Shown here: positions 45,660-56,139 of the stretch, one piece after another
Layout of the letters: each line of letters begins with the position of its first letter
How positions within the stretch are numbered: position 1 is the first letter of the stretch
Origin: Natrinema gelatinilyticum
GTDB taxonomy: Archaea; Halobacteriota; Halobacteria; Halobacteriales; Natrialbaceae
Direction: 5' to 3'
DNA length: 64,000 nt
NCBI RefSeq assembly: GCF_024266705.1
Contig: NZ_CP100756.1
Location: 3,534,001-3,598,000 of the forward strand
Made by a program: the position numbers and the translations under genes
Notes under the pieces: generated by a model
What the model was told of the DNA's origin: nothing
What the model saw: the letters and a program-made list of their open reading frames with translations, nothing else
Database searches by the model: none

Positions 45660-46301
45660 GACCGTCTCGGTTTCGCCGCGCTCGCGCTCTCTCAGATCAA
45701 CGCCGTTCCCGCCGAGAATCACGCGATAGAGAGCGCGCACAACGAGAAGGTCCACGACGAAATGCTGGAGTTACGGAACGCGATTCGAAACGACGGAACA
45801 ACGGGCGACACGAAGTCGGTTTCCGTAACACTCGGCACCACGTACCCGTCTCGATCGTTTTCGGCGAATCCGCTAGATCCGACCGGGTTCCTCGAGACGC
45901 CGGGATCGACGACGCTCACGTCCGAACCGGTCTACAACGAGCATCGAGATGCGCTACCGACGAGAATCGAACACGGATTCGTGGACGGGATTCTAACAAT
46001 CGAACTCGCGGATCGACACGAGCCGTACACCCTCGGTAGCCCGCGTCGGCATCGGCGATGTGGGCGATTCCGGGAGCGATATTCGATATCACGCGTACGA
46101 ACGACGGACAGCGGTCGAGTAACATTCAGAAATCTCGAGAGCACCTCTGCCGACTGGACCGTCGAAATCGTCGTTTCCAAGGGCACGATCTTCGGGATAG
46201 CGATTCCAGAACGGTCACGAACTGAAAGTCGATCGAACCAGTATTGTTCGACAACTGTCGAAACGTCGAACGACAATACCTTGTACTATCGGCCATATTG
46301 A
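45660..46301 (+). pseudogene. Degenerate, 5'-truncated pilin-like/secreted protein gene
   Basis: The frame (open from 45627) lacks a start region and instead begins over the end of the DUF2150 gene. Visible blocks FAALALSQINAVPAE, KVHDEMLELRNAI and VSVTLGTTYPSRSF resemble haloarchaeal secreted proteins with pilin-like N-termini; the downstream block TRIEHGFVDGILTIEL recalls the same proteins. The N-terminal hydrophobic helix is cut short and the end loses resemblance, so it is probably a relic. The family label is uncertain. Confidence 0.5.
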
Positions 46302-46307
46302 GAAGAC

Positions 46308-47645
46308 ATGACTGCAGTGGGCATCGATGCCGTCGAGATCTGGACTGGTAACCTCAAACTCGATCTTCCGGGCACGTTCGCCCCCGAGAAGGGGGAAGAC
46401 CCGGAAAAGTACACCAAAGGACTCGGCCTCAACGCAAGTTCCTTTCCCGACAGTTACGAGGACATCGTCACCATGGGCGCGAACGCCGCCCACCGTTTGA
46501 TGGAGCGAAAAGGCCTCGAGCCCAACGATATCGGTCGAATCGACGTGGCGACCGAGAGCGCCTTTGACAATTCGAAGCCGGTTTCGACGTACGTCGCTGG
46601 CTGCCTCGAGCAGGTCTACGACGGAGATTTTCACCACGCGAACAAGGGCGAACGGAAGTTCGCCTGTATCGCGGGAACCCAAAGCCTGGACGACGCGTAC
46701 AACTGGATCCGTGCGGGCCGTAATCGCGGGCGCTCGGCGCTGGTCATCGCGACGGACACGGCGCTGTACGCTCGGGGCGATGCGGGCGAGGCGACACAGG
46801 GCGCCGGTGCGGTCGCGATGCTCATCAGCGAGGACCCGAGTTTGCTCGAACTCTCCGCCGAACAGGGGTACGGATCGGCGGACGAGACCGACTTCCTCAA
46901 GCCGAATCAGCAGTTTCCCTCGGTCGACGGGAAGCGCTCCGTGCAAGTCTACCTCGCGCGGATGCGCGAGGCGCTGGAAGACTTCGAAAGCGTCGCTGGC
47001 GAGGTTCACGAAGACGATTTCGTCTACGCGCCGTTTCACACGCCGTTTCCCGGAATGGTCCGGAAGGCTGCCCTGTTGGCCTACCGCCACATCATCCGGA
47101 ACACCGGTATCGAGGACGAGCTCGCCGAGGAGATCGGTCGTCAGCCACGTTCCGAGGCGTTCGATTCGGACGACGAGTATCGTGACGCGCTCCGCGAATA
47201 CATGGACGCGCTCGAGGGTACCGATCGCTACGCCAACTGGTATGATGCGACCATCGACCCGACGCTGACGATTGCCCGCGAGGTCGGGAACTGGTACACC
47301 GGTTCCGTCCACGTCGCCCGCGTGAGCGCACTCAAACAGGCGTTCGAGGACGGTCGCGAGTTGACCGGTGACAAGCTGCTCGTCGGCTCCTATGGCAGCG
47401 GCGCGCAGGCGGAGATCCACGCCGAGACGATTCAGGACAGCTGGACGGACGAAATCGCAGCACTCAACGTCGACGAGCAGCTCCGAAATCGGTACGACCT
47501 CGAGTGGGAGGATTACGAGGAGGTCCACGACGCCCACAACCACGAGATGGACGTCGATGTCGAGGAGTTCACGACCCCCGACGAGGAGTTCGTGTTCGAC
47601 GGCTGGGGCAGAATGGGTGAACGAAAGTATCGATACGTGGAGTAA
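46308..47645 (+). CDS. hmgB: Hydroxymethylglutaryl-CoA synthase
   Basis: 445 residues. Thiolase-fold condensing enzyme: general base Glu83 in ATES, nucleophile Cys120 in FACIAGTQ, the histidine in APFHTPFPGM, and the GSYGSGAQAE segment near the end. It joins acetyl-CoA and acetoacetyl-CoA in the mevalonate pathway, which feeds archaeal isoprenoid lipids and carotenoids. Confidence 0.95.
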   Translation: MTAVGIDAVEIWTGNLKLDLPGTFAPEKGEDPEKYTKGLGLNASSFPDSYEDIVTMGANAAHRLMERKGLEPNDIGRIDVATESAFDNSKPVSTYVAGCLEQVYDGDFHHANKGERKFACIAGTQSLDDAYNWIRAGRNRGRSALVIATDTALYARGDAGEATQGAGAVAMLISEDPSLLELSAEQGYGSADETDFLKPNQQFPSVDGKRSVQVYLARMREALEDFESVAGEVHEDDFVYAPFHTPFPGMVRKAALLAYRHIIRNTGIEDELAEEIGRQPRSEAFDSDDEYRDALREYMDALEGTDRYANWYDATIDPTLTIAREVGNWYTGSVHVARVSALKQAFEDGRELTGDKLLVGSYGSGAQAEIHAETIQDSWTDEIAALNVDEQLRNRYDLEWEDYEEVHDAHNHEMDVDVEEFTTPDEEFVFDGWGRMGERKYRYVE

Positions 47646-47672
47646 GAGGGTATTCTGAACGATATTCAATGG

Positions 47673-47682
47673 ATTAATTTAT
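47673..47682 (+). promoter_or_regulatory. TATA box of AI-2E transporter gene
   Basis: TTAATTTATC about 26 bp before the ATG at 47704, fitting a leaderless transcript. Confidence 0.5.
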
Positions 47683-47703
47683 CAGGTACTTGTATCACCG
47701 TGT

Positions 47704-48864
47704 ATGGCAGACCGTCCCAGTCCACCGGACTGGATTATCGATCAGCCTGGACTGACCGCTCTCGCGGCAATTAGCGGTATCCTCGCGCTGTTCGTCATCC
47801 TGCCATATCTCCAGTACGTCCTCTTCGGCGTCGTTCTTGCGTACATTCTGCTTCCCGTTCAGCGGCGCCTCGAGCACTACGTCAGATCAACGATTGCCGC
47901 GATTGTCGTGGTCGTGGCCACGTTGATTATCGTGTTCATCCCGCTCGTCTACGTCGTCTCGATCGCGATCCAGCAGTCGTTTCGGCTCGTCCGGGCCATC
48001 CGTCAGGGGCAACTCAACGTCGAGACGATCGAAGAGATCCTCGCGACGAACGGCTACGCCGTCGATCTCGCCGAGTTGTACGAGTCGTACCAGGACCCGA
48101 TCGCGACGGGCATCCAGGGAATTACGACCGGAACCGTCAATATCGTCGGTGGTCTGCCGGGAGTCTTCATCGGACTGACCATCACGCTGTTCGTTCTCTT
48201 CGCGCTGTTACGAGACGGCGATCGACTCGTCGAGTGGTTCCAGTGGGTGTTGCCGATCGACGACGAGGTGCTCGCGGAACTCCGGACGGGACTCGATCGA
48301 CTCATGTGGGCGTCGGTCGTCGGAAACGTTGCCGTCGCCGCCGTACAGGCCGTGATGCTCGGCATCGGGCTGGCGATCATCGGTGTTCCCGCGGTGACCT
48401 TTCTCACCGTCGCGACGTTCGTCCTCACGCTGTTGCCGCTCGTCGGCGCCTTCGGGGTCTGGATCCCGGCAGCAGCCTACTTACTCGGGATCGGCCGGCC
48501 GACGGCGAGCGCGCTTCTGACCGTCTACGGAATGCTCGTAAGCCTCTCCGACTCGTACCTTCGACCGGCGATGATCGGCCGGACCAGCGCGTTCAACTCT
48601 GCGATCGTCGTCGTCGGCATCTTCGGTGGGCTCGTCGTCTTCGGAGCCGTCGGGCTGTTCATCGGCCCCGTGGTCCTCGGTGGTGCGAAACTCATCCTCG
48701 ATTGCTTCGCTCGAGAGCGGACTGAAGCGGCGATCGCTGCGGACTCACTCGAGGGGGAATCGGCGGACCCAGAACCGGCTGCGGCGGACCTCGAACCGAC
48801 CGTGACGCCCGACGAACCGACGTCACGACCGGATGCCGGCGCCGATTGCCACGACGACGAGTAA
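47704..48864 (+). CDS. AI-2E family (PerM-like) transporter
   Basis: 386 residues with about eight membrane helices. Typical features: a paired N-terminal helix ([24 protein letters not shown]), a long extracellular helix region, LIFGL-type segment [19 protein letters not shown] and the end block [20 protein letters not shown]. Some relatives are proposed to be Na+(Li+)/H+ antiporters or exporters; substrate unknown. The last 50 residues are an acidic tail. Confidence 0.88.
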   Translation: MADRPSPPDWIIDQPGLTALAAISGILALFVILPYLQYVLFGVVLAYILLPVQRRLEHYVRSTIAAIVVVVATLIIVFIPLVYVVSIAIQQSFRLVRAIRQGQLNVETIEEILATNGYAVDLAELYESYQDPIATGIQGITTGTVNIVGGLPGVFIGLTITLFVLFALLRDGDRLVEWFQWVLPIDDEVLAELRTGLDRLMWASVVGNVAVAAVQAVMLGIGLAIIGVPAVTFLTVATFVLTLLPLVGAFGVWIPAAAYLLGIGRPTASALLTVYGMLVSLSDSYLRPAMIGRTSAFNSAIVVVGIFGGLVVFGAVGLFIGPVVLGGAKLILDCFARERTEAAIAADSLEGESADPEPAAADLEPTVTPDEPTSRPDAGADCHDDE

Positions 48865-49075
48865 CCCCTGGCCGGTCTCGCGATCGTCGAGTTTCGAGAC
48901 CCGAGTGGTTTTGCCGACTGTTCTCTACCGGCTCACACTACCCGGCCGGGGGTGTCAAAACGAGTGCGTTCATAACCCCTTGCCCACTATAAGCGAGTAT
49001 CGTGTCTCGGACGGAACACCGCAGCCACCGCGGGAGGGTACGAAACGCACCACATCATCAAAATTACGCCTAGCC

Positions 49076-50413
49076 ATGCACGGATCACACGCCACGGGGA
49101 GTCCGTATACTCCCCACACGGAGACGGACCGTACGGCGATGCTCGAGGCGGTCGGGGCCGACACGGTCGAGGATCTCTTCGACATTCCGGCCGACGTCCG
49201 GTTCGACGGTCGCTTCGACATAGACGCGCGATCGGAACAGGAGACGCGGCGACTGGTCCGGTCGATCCTCGCTCGCAACGACGATCTTACCGAACTGCTG
49301 GGTCGCGGCCACTACGGCTACTACGTACCGTCGCTGGTCGATCACCTGGCTGACCGGTCGGAGTTTCTCACCTCCTACACGCAGTATCAGCCCGAAATAT
49401 CCCAGGGGTTCTTGCAGGCCCTGTTCGAGTACCAGTCGCTTCTGGTCGAGCTAACCGGTCTCGAGGTCGCCAACTGCTCGATCTACGACGCGGCAACGGC
49501 GCTCGGGGAGGCTGCCACGCTGTCCGACCGCGTCCGCGATACCACGGGCCACCGCGTGCTCGTACCCGACTTCTTGCGCGAAGAACGGCGGAGCACCCTC
49601 GAGAACTACGTCGCCGGCACCGATCTCTCCGTCGAGGCATATCCGGCCGACGACGGTACCGTCGATCTGGCAGGTCTCGAGGCGACCTTCGACGAGAGCG
49701 TCGTCATGATTTACGCGGAAAACCCAACTGTTCGAGGAACGATCGAGGAAAACCCGGCGGCGATCGGCGAACTCGCCGATACCAACGATGCCCTCTTTAC
49801 GCTCGGTTCGGATCCGATCGCGCTCTCCCTGCTTCGGCGGCCCGCGGACATCGGTGCGGACGTGGTCGTCGGTGACGCAAGCGTACTCGGCCTCCCGACG
49901 AGTTACGGGATGGGCCTGGGCCTGTTCGCGACTCGAGAGGAGTTCCTTCGACAGGTCCCTGGCCGACTTGTCGGTGTCAGCGAGGATGCGACCGACCGAC
50001 GGGCGTTCACGCTGACGCTACAGACGCGCGAACAGCACATCCGGCGCGAACGCGCAACGAGCAACATCTGTACGAACCAGGCCTGGGTCGCGCTCCGAAC
50101 AGCGATGCACGCCGCCGCCCTCGGTCCGAGCGGGCTGGTCGACCTCGCAACGCGCGGCGTCGAACGAGCGGAGGAGTTGGCGGCGCGCCTCGACGACCTC
50201 GTCGGCGTGAATGCGCCGGTCAACGATCGGCGTCACATCCGAGAGTTCGTCGCGCACGTCGACCAGCCCGCACGGGCCGTCGCAGACGAACTCGAGCGCC
50301 GCGGCTTCGCAGTGCACGTCGTCGGTGACCACGAGATACAGGTCTGCGTGACCGGCGTCTCCGACGAGCGACTCGATCGATTCGTCGCGGTCTTCGAGGA
50401 GGTGGTTCGATGA
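49076..50413 (+). CDS. gcvPA: Glycine dehydrogenase (decarboxylating) subunit 1
   Basis: 445 residues from the ATG at 49076 (frame open from 48833). Matches the N-terminal half of the P-protein: [49 protein letters not shown] and [16 protein letters not shown]. With GcvPB it decarboxylates glycine and loads the aminomethyl group on GcvH. Overlaps gcvPB by four bases (ATGA). Confidence 0.95.
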   Translation: MHGSHATGSPYTPHTETDRTAMLEAVGADTVEDLFDIPADVRFDGRFDIDARSEQETRRLVRSILARNDDLTELLGRGHYGYYVPSLVDHLADRSEFLTSYTQYQPEISQGFLQALFEYQSLLVELTGLEVANCSIYDAATALGEAATLSDRVRDTTGHRVLVPDFLREERRSTLENYVAGTDLSVEAYPADDGTVDLAGLEATFDESVVMIYAENPTVRGTIEENPAAIGELADTNDALFTLGSDPIALSLLRRPADIGADVVVGDASVLGLPTSYGMGLGLFATREEFLRQVPGRLVGVSEDATDRRAFTLTLQTREQHIRRERATSNICTNQAWVALRTAMHAAALGPSGLVDLATRGVERAEELAARLDDLVGVNAPVNDRRHIREFVAHVDQPARAVADELERRGFAVHVVGDHEIQVCVTGVSDERLDRFVAVFEEVVR

Positions 50414-51939
50414 CCGCCGACCGAACGGATGGGCCCGATGCTGCCCGGTCGCGATACGACCAGGCTCGCTATATCGAAAACGGCGAGTACGAGCCGCTCC
50501 TTTCGGAGAAAAACCTGACGCGCGTCGAGATCGGGTCCAGTGGGGACGCCGGAGATGGTTCCGAAGCGCAAAGCGGTGACGAAGATGGGCCGCTTCCCGA
50601 CGATTTGACACGGGATTCCCTCGAACTTCCCGAACTCTCCGAACCCGAATTAGCGCGCCACTACACACGTCTCTCCCAGATGGTCTACGGAATCGATAGC
50701 GGTCCGTATCCGCTCGGTTCCTGCACCATGAAGTACAACCCGAAGTTCACGGAGGACGTTGCGGCGCTGCCGTCGGCGGCCGTCCACCCAGACCGGTCCG
50801 AAGAAACAGTCCAGGGAACGCTCGAGATCTTCTATCGGCTGCAGGACTACCTCGCCAGGATCGGGGGGATGGACGCAGTGACGCTGCAGCCACCCGCGGG
50901 CGCTGCCGGCGAGTTCGTCGGCATTCGTGTCGCCGCTGCCTACCACGAGCACAGCGGCGAGGGCCATCGGGACGAAGTCATTATTCCCGAAAGCGCCCAC
51001 GGGACGAACTTCGCGAGCGCCGCACTCGGGGGTTACGACGTCGTCTCGCTGCCCAGCGACGACGAGGGTCGGGTTGATCTCGAGGCACTTGAGGCTGCCC
51101 TGTCGGAGAATACTGCGGCGCTCATGCTGACCAATCCGAACACCCTCGGCCTGTTCGAACGCGACATCGACGCGATAGCGGATATGGTCCACGACGCCGG
51201 CGGGTTGCTGTACTACGACGGGGCGAATCTGAACGCACTGCTCGGCCGCGCGCGACCGGGCGATATGGGATTCGACGTCATGCACTACAACGTCCACAAG
51301 ACGTTCGCGACGCCCCATGGAGGCGGCGGACCGGGTGCGGGTCCGGTCGGTGTCGTCGAGAAACTGGCACCGTTCCTCCCCGCGCCGCGCGTTCGGATGC
51401 GCGACGACGGATCGCAGTCCGCTGAACCGATCTACGAGCGATTCGAGCCCGAATACACCATCGGGAAGGTCCACGGGTTCGACGGGAACTGGCTGGTGTT
51501 GCTCAAAACGTACGCCTACATCGCCCGTCTCGGTGACGACGGGCTTGCTGACGCGAGCGCGTCCGCCGTCCTGAACGCCAACTACCTCGCCGAACGGATC
51601 GAGTACGACATCCCTTACAGCCCATTTCACCACGAGTTCGTCGCCAGCGCTGGCGACCAGGACGCCGCTGACGTGGCGAAACGAATGCTCGACTACGGTG
51701 TCCACCCGCCGACGACCAAGTGGCCTGAGATCGTCCCAGAGGCGCTGATGACCGAGCCGACCGAAGTCGAAAGCAAAGCCACCCTCGACCAACTCGCTGC
51801 AGCGTTCAACGCGGTCTACGAGGAGACCGACGAGACCCTAGAGAACGCGCCCGAACGAACCACCGCGCGCCGAATCGATCAGACCAGCGCTGCACGCACC
51901 CCGCGACTGTCGTGGCAGGCACTGTCGGACGAGTCCTGA
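50410..51939 (+). CDS. gcvPB: Glycine dehydrogenase (decarboxylating) subunit 2
   Basis: 509 residues. Catalytic half: [54 protein letters not shown] and the PLP lysine in [18 protein letters not shown]. Needs GcvPA. A long acidic C-terminal tail extends beyond most homologs. The gcvT-gcvH operon is at about 34.2-35.7 kb, so this system is split. Confidence 0.95.
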   Translation: MTADRTDGPDAARSRYDQARYIENGEYEPLLSEKNLTRVEIGSSGDAGDGSEAQSGDEDGPLPDDLTRDSLELPELSEPELARHYTRLSQMVYGIDSGPYPLGSCTMKYNPKFTEDVAALPSAAVHPDRSEETVQGTLEIFYRLQDYLARIGGMDAVTLQPPAGAAGEFVGIRVAAAYHEHSGEGHRDEVIIPESAHGTNFASAALGGYDVVSLPSDDEGRVDLEALEAALSENTAALMLTNPNTLGLFERDIDAIADMVHDAGGLLYYDGANLNALLGRARPGDMGFDVMHYNVHKTFATPHGGGGPGAGPVGVVEKLAPFLPAPRVRMRDDGSQSAEPIYERFEPEYTIGKVHGFDGNWLVLLKTYAYIARLGDDGLADASASAVLNANYLAERIEYDIPYSPFHHEFVASAGDQDAADVAKRMLDYGVHPPTTKWPEIVPEALMTEPTEVESKATLDQLAAAFNAVYEETDETLENAPERTTARRIDQTSAARTPRLSWQALSDES

Positions 51940-52370
51940 CTGCGAGGCCGATGTTCGGGTCTACAGATGAACAAGGCGAGTGCCTCAGAGCTTGTCCCCG
52001 AGGTACTTCACACGGCTATTCTCGCTCACACGTACTCATTGAGCGTTTCTGGAACTGTGACGCTCCGGTGAACGTCTTTGCAGCGCCTCCAAAGAGCCAC
52101 TCGTGGATGCAGAGCCGTGTTCGGATCTCCCGCGACGCCGCGTACGTGTCTCGTCTGCAACCGCGTTCCTGACTTCGGAAGGGGAGCGTCGACGAGAGCA
52201 ACACACCTCGCACATCTATCGATTCGTCGTTCCGACCGTTTTCCGGTCTCGTCGGGTTAGCAGTTGCCACCCGTCTTTCGGTACCGTATTCGAGACCGGA
52301 CGCGTCGTTTCGGCCCGTAACTATCAGTAGTTACGGCGGGATTCATAACCGACCACAATGAAGCGTATAT
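51940..52370. other. Gene-free stretch before aldehyde dehydrogenase 2
   Basis: About 430 bp. Several short frames on both strands but none with family resemblance. Confidence 0.5.
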
Positions 52371-52372
52371 AC

Positions 52373-52397
52373 CCATATTATTTAACCAATATTGGTT
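52373..52397 (+). promoter_or_regulatory. TATA box and 14-bp palindromic operator candidate
   Basis: CATATTATTTAA (from 52375) is a likely TATA box. Directly downstream lies the perfect palindrome AACCAATATTGGTT (52384-52397), where a bound repressor would overlap the promoter. The gene start (52455) is about 60 bp on, so a leader is expected. Confidence 0.55.
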
Positions 52398-52454
52398 ACG
52401 TTCGTGGTTGCGATAGGCAAAACTTTTCGACGTGTCCCCTCATGTCTAACAAGC

Positions 52455-53972
52455 ATGTCTAGTCAGTCAAATTCGGCCGACGATCACCTGACAGAGGTAC
52501 CTGAGCGCCACCGAGAGACAGCCGACGCCGTCATCCCCGAACACACGTCGCTCTACATCGGCGGTGAATTCATAGACTCGGACAGTGGAGAGACGTTCAC
52601 TACGACCGATCCGACGACGAATCAAAAACTCGCGTCCGTCGCTCGCGGGACCGAGGCCGACGTGAATCGCGCTGTCGAAGCCGCCTGGGACGCATTCGAC
52701 ACGGAATGGTCGGGGTACGACTCCGGTGACCGCCAGCGTGTGCTGCTCGAGATCGCCGATACAATCGACGCACATACCGAGGAACTCGCACAGCTAGAGA
52801 CGCTCGATAACGGAAAGCCGATCACGGAGGCGACGATCGACATTCGCTCGTCCGCCGAGCAGTTCCGATACTTCGCAGGAATCGTCCGGGAAAATAGCGG
52901 CGAGACGATGACCGATGACACGCGATACGGACAGGTGATCACCGAACCGTATGGTGTCGTCGGCCAGATCATCCCGTGGAATTTCCCGCTCATGATGGCG
53001 TCGTGGAAACTGGCACCAGCACTCGCCGCCGGTAACTGTACGGTGTTGAAACCGGCCGAGCAAACGCCCCTCTCGGCGCTTCGACTCGCCGAACTGATCG
53101 ACGATATCGTCCCGGACGGCGTCGTCAACGTCGTCACCGGATTCGGCGACGAGGCCGGGGAACCGCTGACTCGCCATCCCGACGTTCGAAAAGTCGCGTT
53201 CACCGGGTCGACGGCCGTCGGAAAACAGGTGATGAAAAACGCGGCCGAAAACGTGACCGATATCACACTCGAGCTTGGCGGGAAGAGTCCCATCGTCATC
53301 TTCCCGGACGTCGACGTCGCCAAGGCAACCCAGCTCATCTCCGCTGCGATCTTCTACAACACCGGCGAGTGCTGCGAGGCCGGATCGCGGCTGTTCGTCC
53401 ACGAGGATGTTGCCGACGGTCTCCTCGGGGCACTCGTCGACGGGATCGACGCGATGACGATCGGCGACCCGTTACTCGAGGAAACGGACCTCGGCCCAAA
53501 GGTTTCGACGGAGCAAGTCGACCGAACGCTCGAGTATCTCGACGCAGCGCGTGAGGCCGGTGGCGAGTTCCTCGTCGGTGGCGACCGTCCCGACGATGCG
53601 GCCCTTTCGGATGGCTGTTACGTGGAACCGACCCTCATCGAAGGGCTCGATCACGATCACGTCGCCGTCCAGGAGGAGATTTTCGGCCCGGTCCTCGAGG
53701 TGTTCCGGTGGGACGACTACGAAACGATGATGGAGTTAGCGAACGACGTCGATTACGGTCTCGCCGGTGGTGTGATCACCGACGATATCACACAGGCGAA
53801 TCGAGCGGCACGGGACATCCAAGCCGGATACATCTGGATAAACAGCTATCACGACCTCGCTCCCGGTCTTCCGTTCGGTGGCCACAAACAGTCCGGAATC
53901 GGCCGTGAACTCAGTGCCGACACGCTCGATCACTACCAGCAGACGAAAACGATCAATCTCTCGCTCCGCTGA
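52455..53972 (+). CDS. Aldehyde dehydrogenase, second copy
   Basis: 505 residues from the ATG at 52455 (ATGs at 52392 and 52442 lie upstream, only the former in frame). Motifs: IIPWNFPLMMASWKLAPALAAG, LELGGKSPIVIF with the Glu, and catalytic Cys in FYNTGECCEAGSRLFV; C-terminus GGHKQSGIGRELSADTLDHY. It resembles betaine-aldehyde/retinal-type ALDH. Its GGHKQSG and CCEAG segments differ from the other ALDH in this window, so the two are distant paralogs. Confidence 0.93.
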   Translation: MSSQSNSADDHLTEVPERHRETADAVIPEHTSLYIGGEFIDSDSGETFTTTDPTTNQKLASVARGTEADVNRAVEAAWDAFDTEWSGYDSGDRQRVLLEIADTIDAHTEELAQLETLDNGKPITEATIDIRSSAEQFRYFAGIVRENSGETMTDDTRYGQVITEPYGVVGQIIPWNFPLMMASWKLAPALAAGNCTVLKPAEQTPLSALRLAELIDDIVPDGVVNVVTGFGDEAGEPLTRHPDVRKVAFTGSTAVGKQVMKNAAENVTDITLELGGKSPIVIFPDVDVAKATQLISAAIFYNTGECCEAGSRLFVHEDVADGLLGALVDGIDAMTIGDPLLEETDLGPKVSTEQVDRTLEYLDAAREAGGEFLVGGDRPDDAALSDGCYVEPTLIEGLDHDHVAVQEEIFGPVLEVFRWDDYETMMELANDVDYGLAGGVITDDITQANRAARDIQAGYIWINSYHDLAPGLPFGGHKQSGIGRELSADTLDHYQQTKTINLSLR

Positions 53973-54336
53973 GGTCGGTAGTCAGGCCCTCGCCGGTGTC
54001 CTCACAGTAACCGCCGCCTGCTATGTCCGCTGCCACTTGCAGTCTCGGATACTCGACTCCGCGGCTGCCTGTCCACCTGTCGTTCGATCGACGCTCTATT
54101 GCCAGTTCCGTTTCCGAGTGGCGTTCATTCCGGGGCGTACCAGCGACTCGAATTGCGGCCGAGTCGCGACGGACAGTAATACGGCGGTGTGAAACCCGTT
54201 GCTCGAGCGAACTCGACGAACCGTTGAACGTCCGTCACCCGGAGACGAAACGGACATGGACACGCACGAAATGGGTGTCCGACAGACGATTTCCGCTCCG
54301 TGATTATCGACCGCCGAAACCGGCGACAAAACGATT
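53973..54336. other. Intergenic region, no gene seen
   Basis: About 360 bp between the ALDH stop and the small zinc-ribbon gene. No supported ORF. Confidence 0.5.
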
Positions 54337-54513
54337 CTAGGCGGTACTCGAGTCGATGACTGTCCCGTCGTCGCGTATCTCTACGAACCCGTAGTCGCAG
54401 TCGGGGCAGTGCCACTTTATCTTCTTCCCGAGGTGGAGGGTCGTACTGGCGGCACAATAAAACGTCTTCTCGCCCCCACAGTTGGGACACTCGTGATCGA
54501 GTTCCAGAGCCAT
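54337..54513 (-). CDS. Small two-CxxC zinc-ribbon protein
   Basis: 58 residues. Two cysteine pairs, CPNCGG near residue 9 and CPDCDYGFVEI near residue 37, with a further Cys at about residue 20. It matches conserved haloarchaeal zinc-beta-ribbon proteins of unknown function. The gene is divergent from the adenosyltransferase. Confidence 0.75.
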   Translation of the reverse strand: MALELDHECPNCGGEKTFYCAASTTLHLGKKIKWHCPDCDYGFVEIRDDGTVIDSSTA

Positions 54514-54656
54514 GCGACGAGATAGTGAATCGAGCGAGTTTAACGTATTGATTCGGCCGACGATCCGAACGTCGCCGCGTTGCTACTCCCGTATTCGAAC
54601 CGTCGCACTGTCCGGGTGACGCGGAAGTTAAGTGGAACCCGTCCGTCGGGTCCGTC

Positions 54657-55190
54657 ATGTCCATCTATACCGGTCGCGGCGACGAAGGGGAGACGGACCT
54701 TCGAGATATGACCCGCGTCTCGAAGGCGAGCACCCGCATCGAGGCTTACGGGACCGTCGACGAACTAAACGCCCTGATCGGTACCGTTCGACCGACAGAC
54801 TACGACGACGTCAACGAACGGCTGGCGGAGATCCAGAACCACCTACACGTCGTACAGGCCGATTTCGCGAATCCCGATCCGGACGAAGACGACCCCGAGA
54901 TCCGCACCGATCACGTCGAAACCGTCGAGGACTGGATCGACGAATACGACGAGGAACTCGAACCGCTGACCTCCTTTATCCTGCCGACCGGCAGCGAACA
55001 CGGGGCAGCGCTACACCACGCACGAACGGTCTGTCGGCGCGCCGAACGGCGTGCGGTGGCGCTCGCTTCGGAAGAGGAGATCAACGAGGATGCGGTCCAG
55101 TACCTCAACCGACTTTCGGACGGCCTGTTCACGGTCGCGCGCGTCGTCAACGCGCGCGACGGTGTGCCGGAGGACGCACCAGAGTATTAG
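54657..55190 (+). CDS. Cob(I)alamin adenosyltransferase, PduO type
   Basis: 177 residues. The N-terminus SIYTGRGDEGETDLRD is the ATP-binding signature, followed by YGTVDELNALIGTVR and ARTVCRRAERRAVALA in the C-terminal helix. It makes adenosylcobalamin from cob(I)alamin and ATP. It lies next to no other cobalamin genes. Confidence 0.93.
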   Translation: MSIYTGRGDEGETDLRDMTRVSKASTRIEAYGTVDELNALIGTVRPTDYDDVNERLAEIQNHLHVVQADFANPDPDEDDPEIRTDHVETVEDWIDEYDEELEPLTSFILPTGSEHGAALHHARTVCRRAERRAVALASEEEINEDAVQYLNRLSDGLFTVARVVNARDGVPEDAPEY

Positions 55191-55473
55191 CGGTCCCGTG
55201 TTCCCGGGTGAAAACAATCGTCGTCGACGAGACCAACCCGGAACCTCTGTCATCCGATCAGCGTACTCGATTTCGCCTGCTGATAGCGACAGGATCGATT
55301 CGTGCTCGAGAAATCGCCGTCCGACGCACAGGGCCGGTAGCTGGTCACCGCGAACTCCCTTCCGAGTCCGCCGACGGGCAGCGGTCGAGTTCCGAACCCA
55401 CGATCGACTCATCAATTCTGTTGCCTACGAAAGAACTATATTCTCGTCCGACCTCTCTATGTAAGAGGTTCAC

Positions 55474-55752
55474 ATGAACAAGCACTTCCACGACAGCCGC
55501 TACTACCTCTCTCGAGCCGCTGCACACGCCCGGCTCGGTGTGATGGAGGGCCTCGAGTCGGTCGCCGACCGTGTTCGAGTCCGACTCGGGCGACCCACGG
55601 ATGCCGAACCCGAACCGACTCGAGTCGACCGCGTTCGCGAGGACGTGATGGCGCTCGAGCGGCGAGCAGAAACGCGGGCTCGAAACGCACTCAGCGGTGT
55701 GCGAACCCGGATCGAGTCAGGCCGCTCGAGTACGACTGACGACGAGCAGTGA
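55474..55752 (+). CDS. Small basic/acidic helical protein of unknown function
   Basis: 92 residues, mostly one charged helix: RYYLSRAAAHARLGVMEGLESV, then a region with many Arg (RVDRVREDVMALERRAETRARNAL). It is the type of conserved short haloarchaeal protein annotated as a DUF. Function not known. It ends 40 bp before the tRNA-Val. Confidence 0.7.
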   Translation: MNKHFHDSRYYLSRAAAHARLGVMEGLESVADRVRVRLGRPTDAEPEPTRVDRVREDVMALERRAETRARNALSGVRTRIESGRSSTTDDEQ

Positions 55753-55792
55753 AAGGAAGCCTTAAGTCCAACGCACGGGTATCGCCTCGTGC

Positions 55793-55867
55793 GGGTTGGT
55801 GATCTAGTCCGGTTATGATACCTCCTTCACACGGAGGAAGTCGGCAGTTCAAATCTGCCCCAACCCA
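55793..55867 (+). tRNA. tRNA-Val (anticodon CAC)
   Basis: 75 nt. Acceptor GGGTTGG pairs with CCAACCC, discriminator A. Anticodon stem CCTCC/GGAGG holds loop TTCACAC. T-arm GGCAG-TTCAAAT-CTGCC. CCA is not encoded. Its 3' half is repeated downstream (see attachment-site entry). Confidence 0.97.
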
Positions 55868-55981
55868 CTAATTTTGCTGCGAGCAAGCCCGCGAGCAGCA
55901 TATTCGTGACGGTGGGACAGATTTGAATCAGGGAGTGAAGCGAAGCGGAACGACCGTGGTTCAAATCTGCCCCAACCCACT
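55847..55981. other. Attachment-site-like scar: tRNA-Val 3' end in direct and inverted copies
   Basis: The last 23 bases of the tRNA region (55847-55869) occur again as an exact direct repeat at 55959-55981. Between them, at 55911-55930, lies a diverged inverted copy of the same sequence. A GCTGC/GCAGC hairpin lies in the interval. Such tRNA 3'-end duplications are left by integrase-driven elements. No integrase gene is seen nearby. Confidence 0.75.
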
Positions 55982-56139
55982 CGTTCACTCGCTGAAGTCA
56001 AAGGACCGGACTCCGGTGCGGTCACAGCCGACAGTGTCCTGCGTACATCGATCGTAAGCCATCTGAGACTCCCGAACCTCACTGAGCCACCCGAAAGGAT
56101 GACGGCTCAGATCCGAGGTATCCAATTTGGTGTTTTCGG

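Noticed and set aside
48865..49075. Glycine riboswitch before gcvPA
   Set aside because: No matching conserved core was seen; the gap is short and shows only promoter-like sequence.
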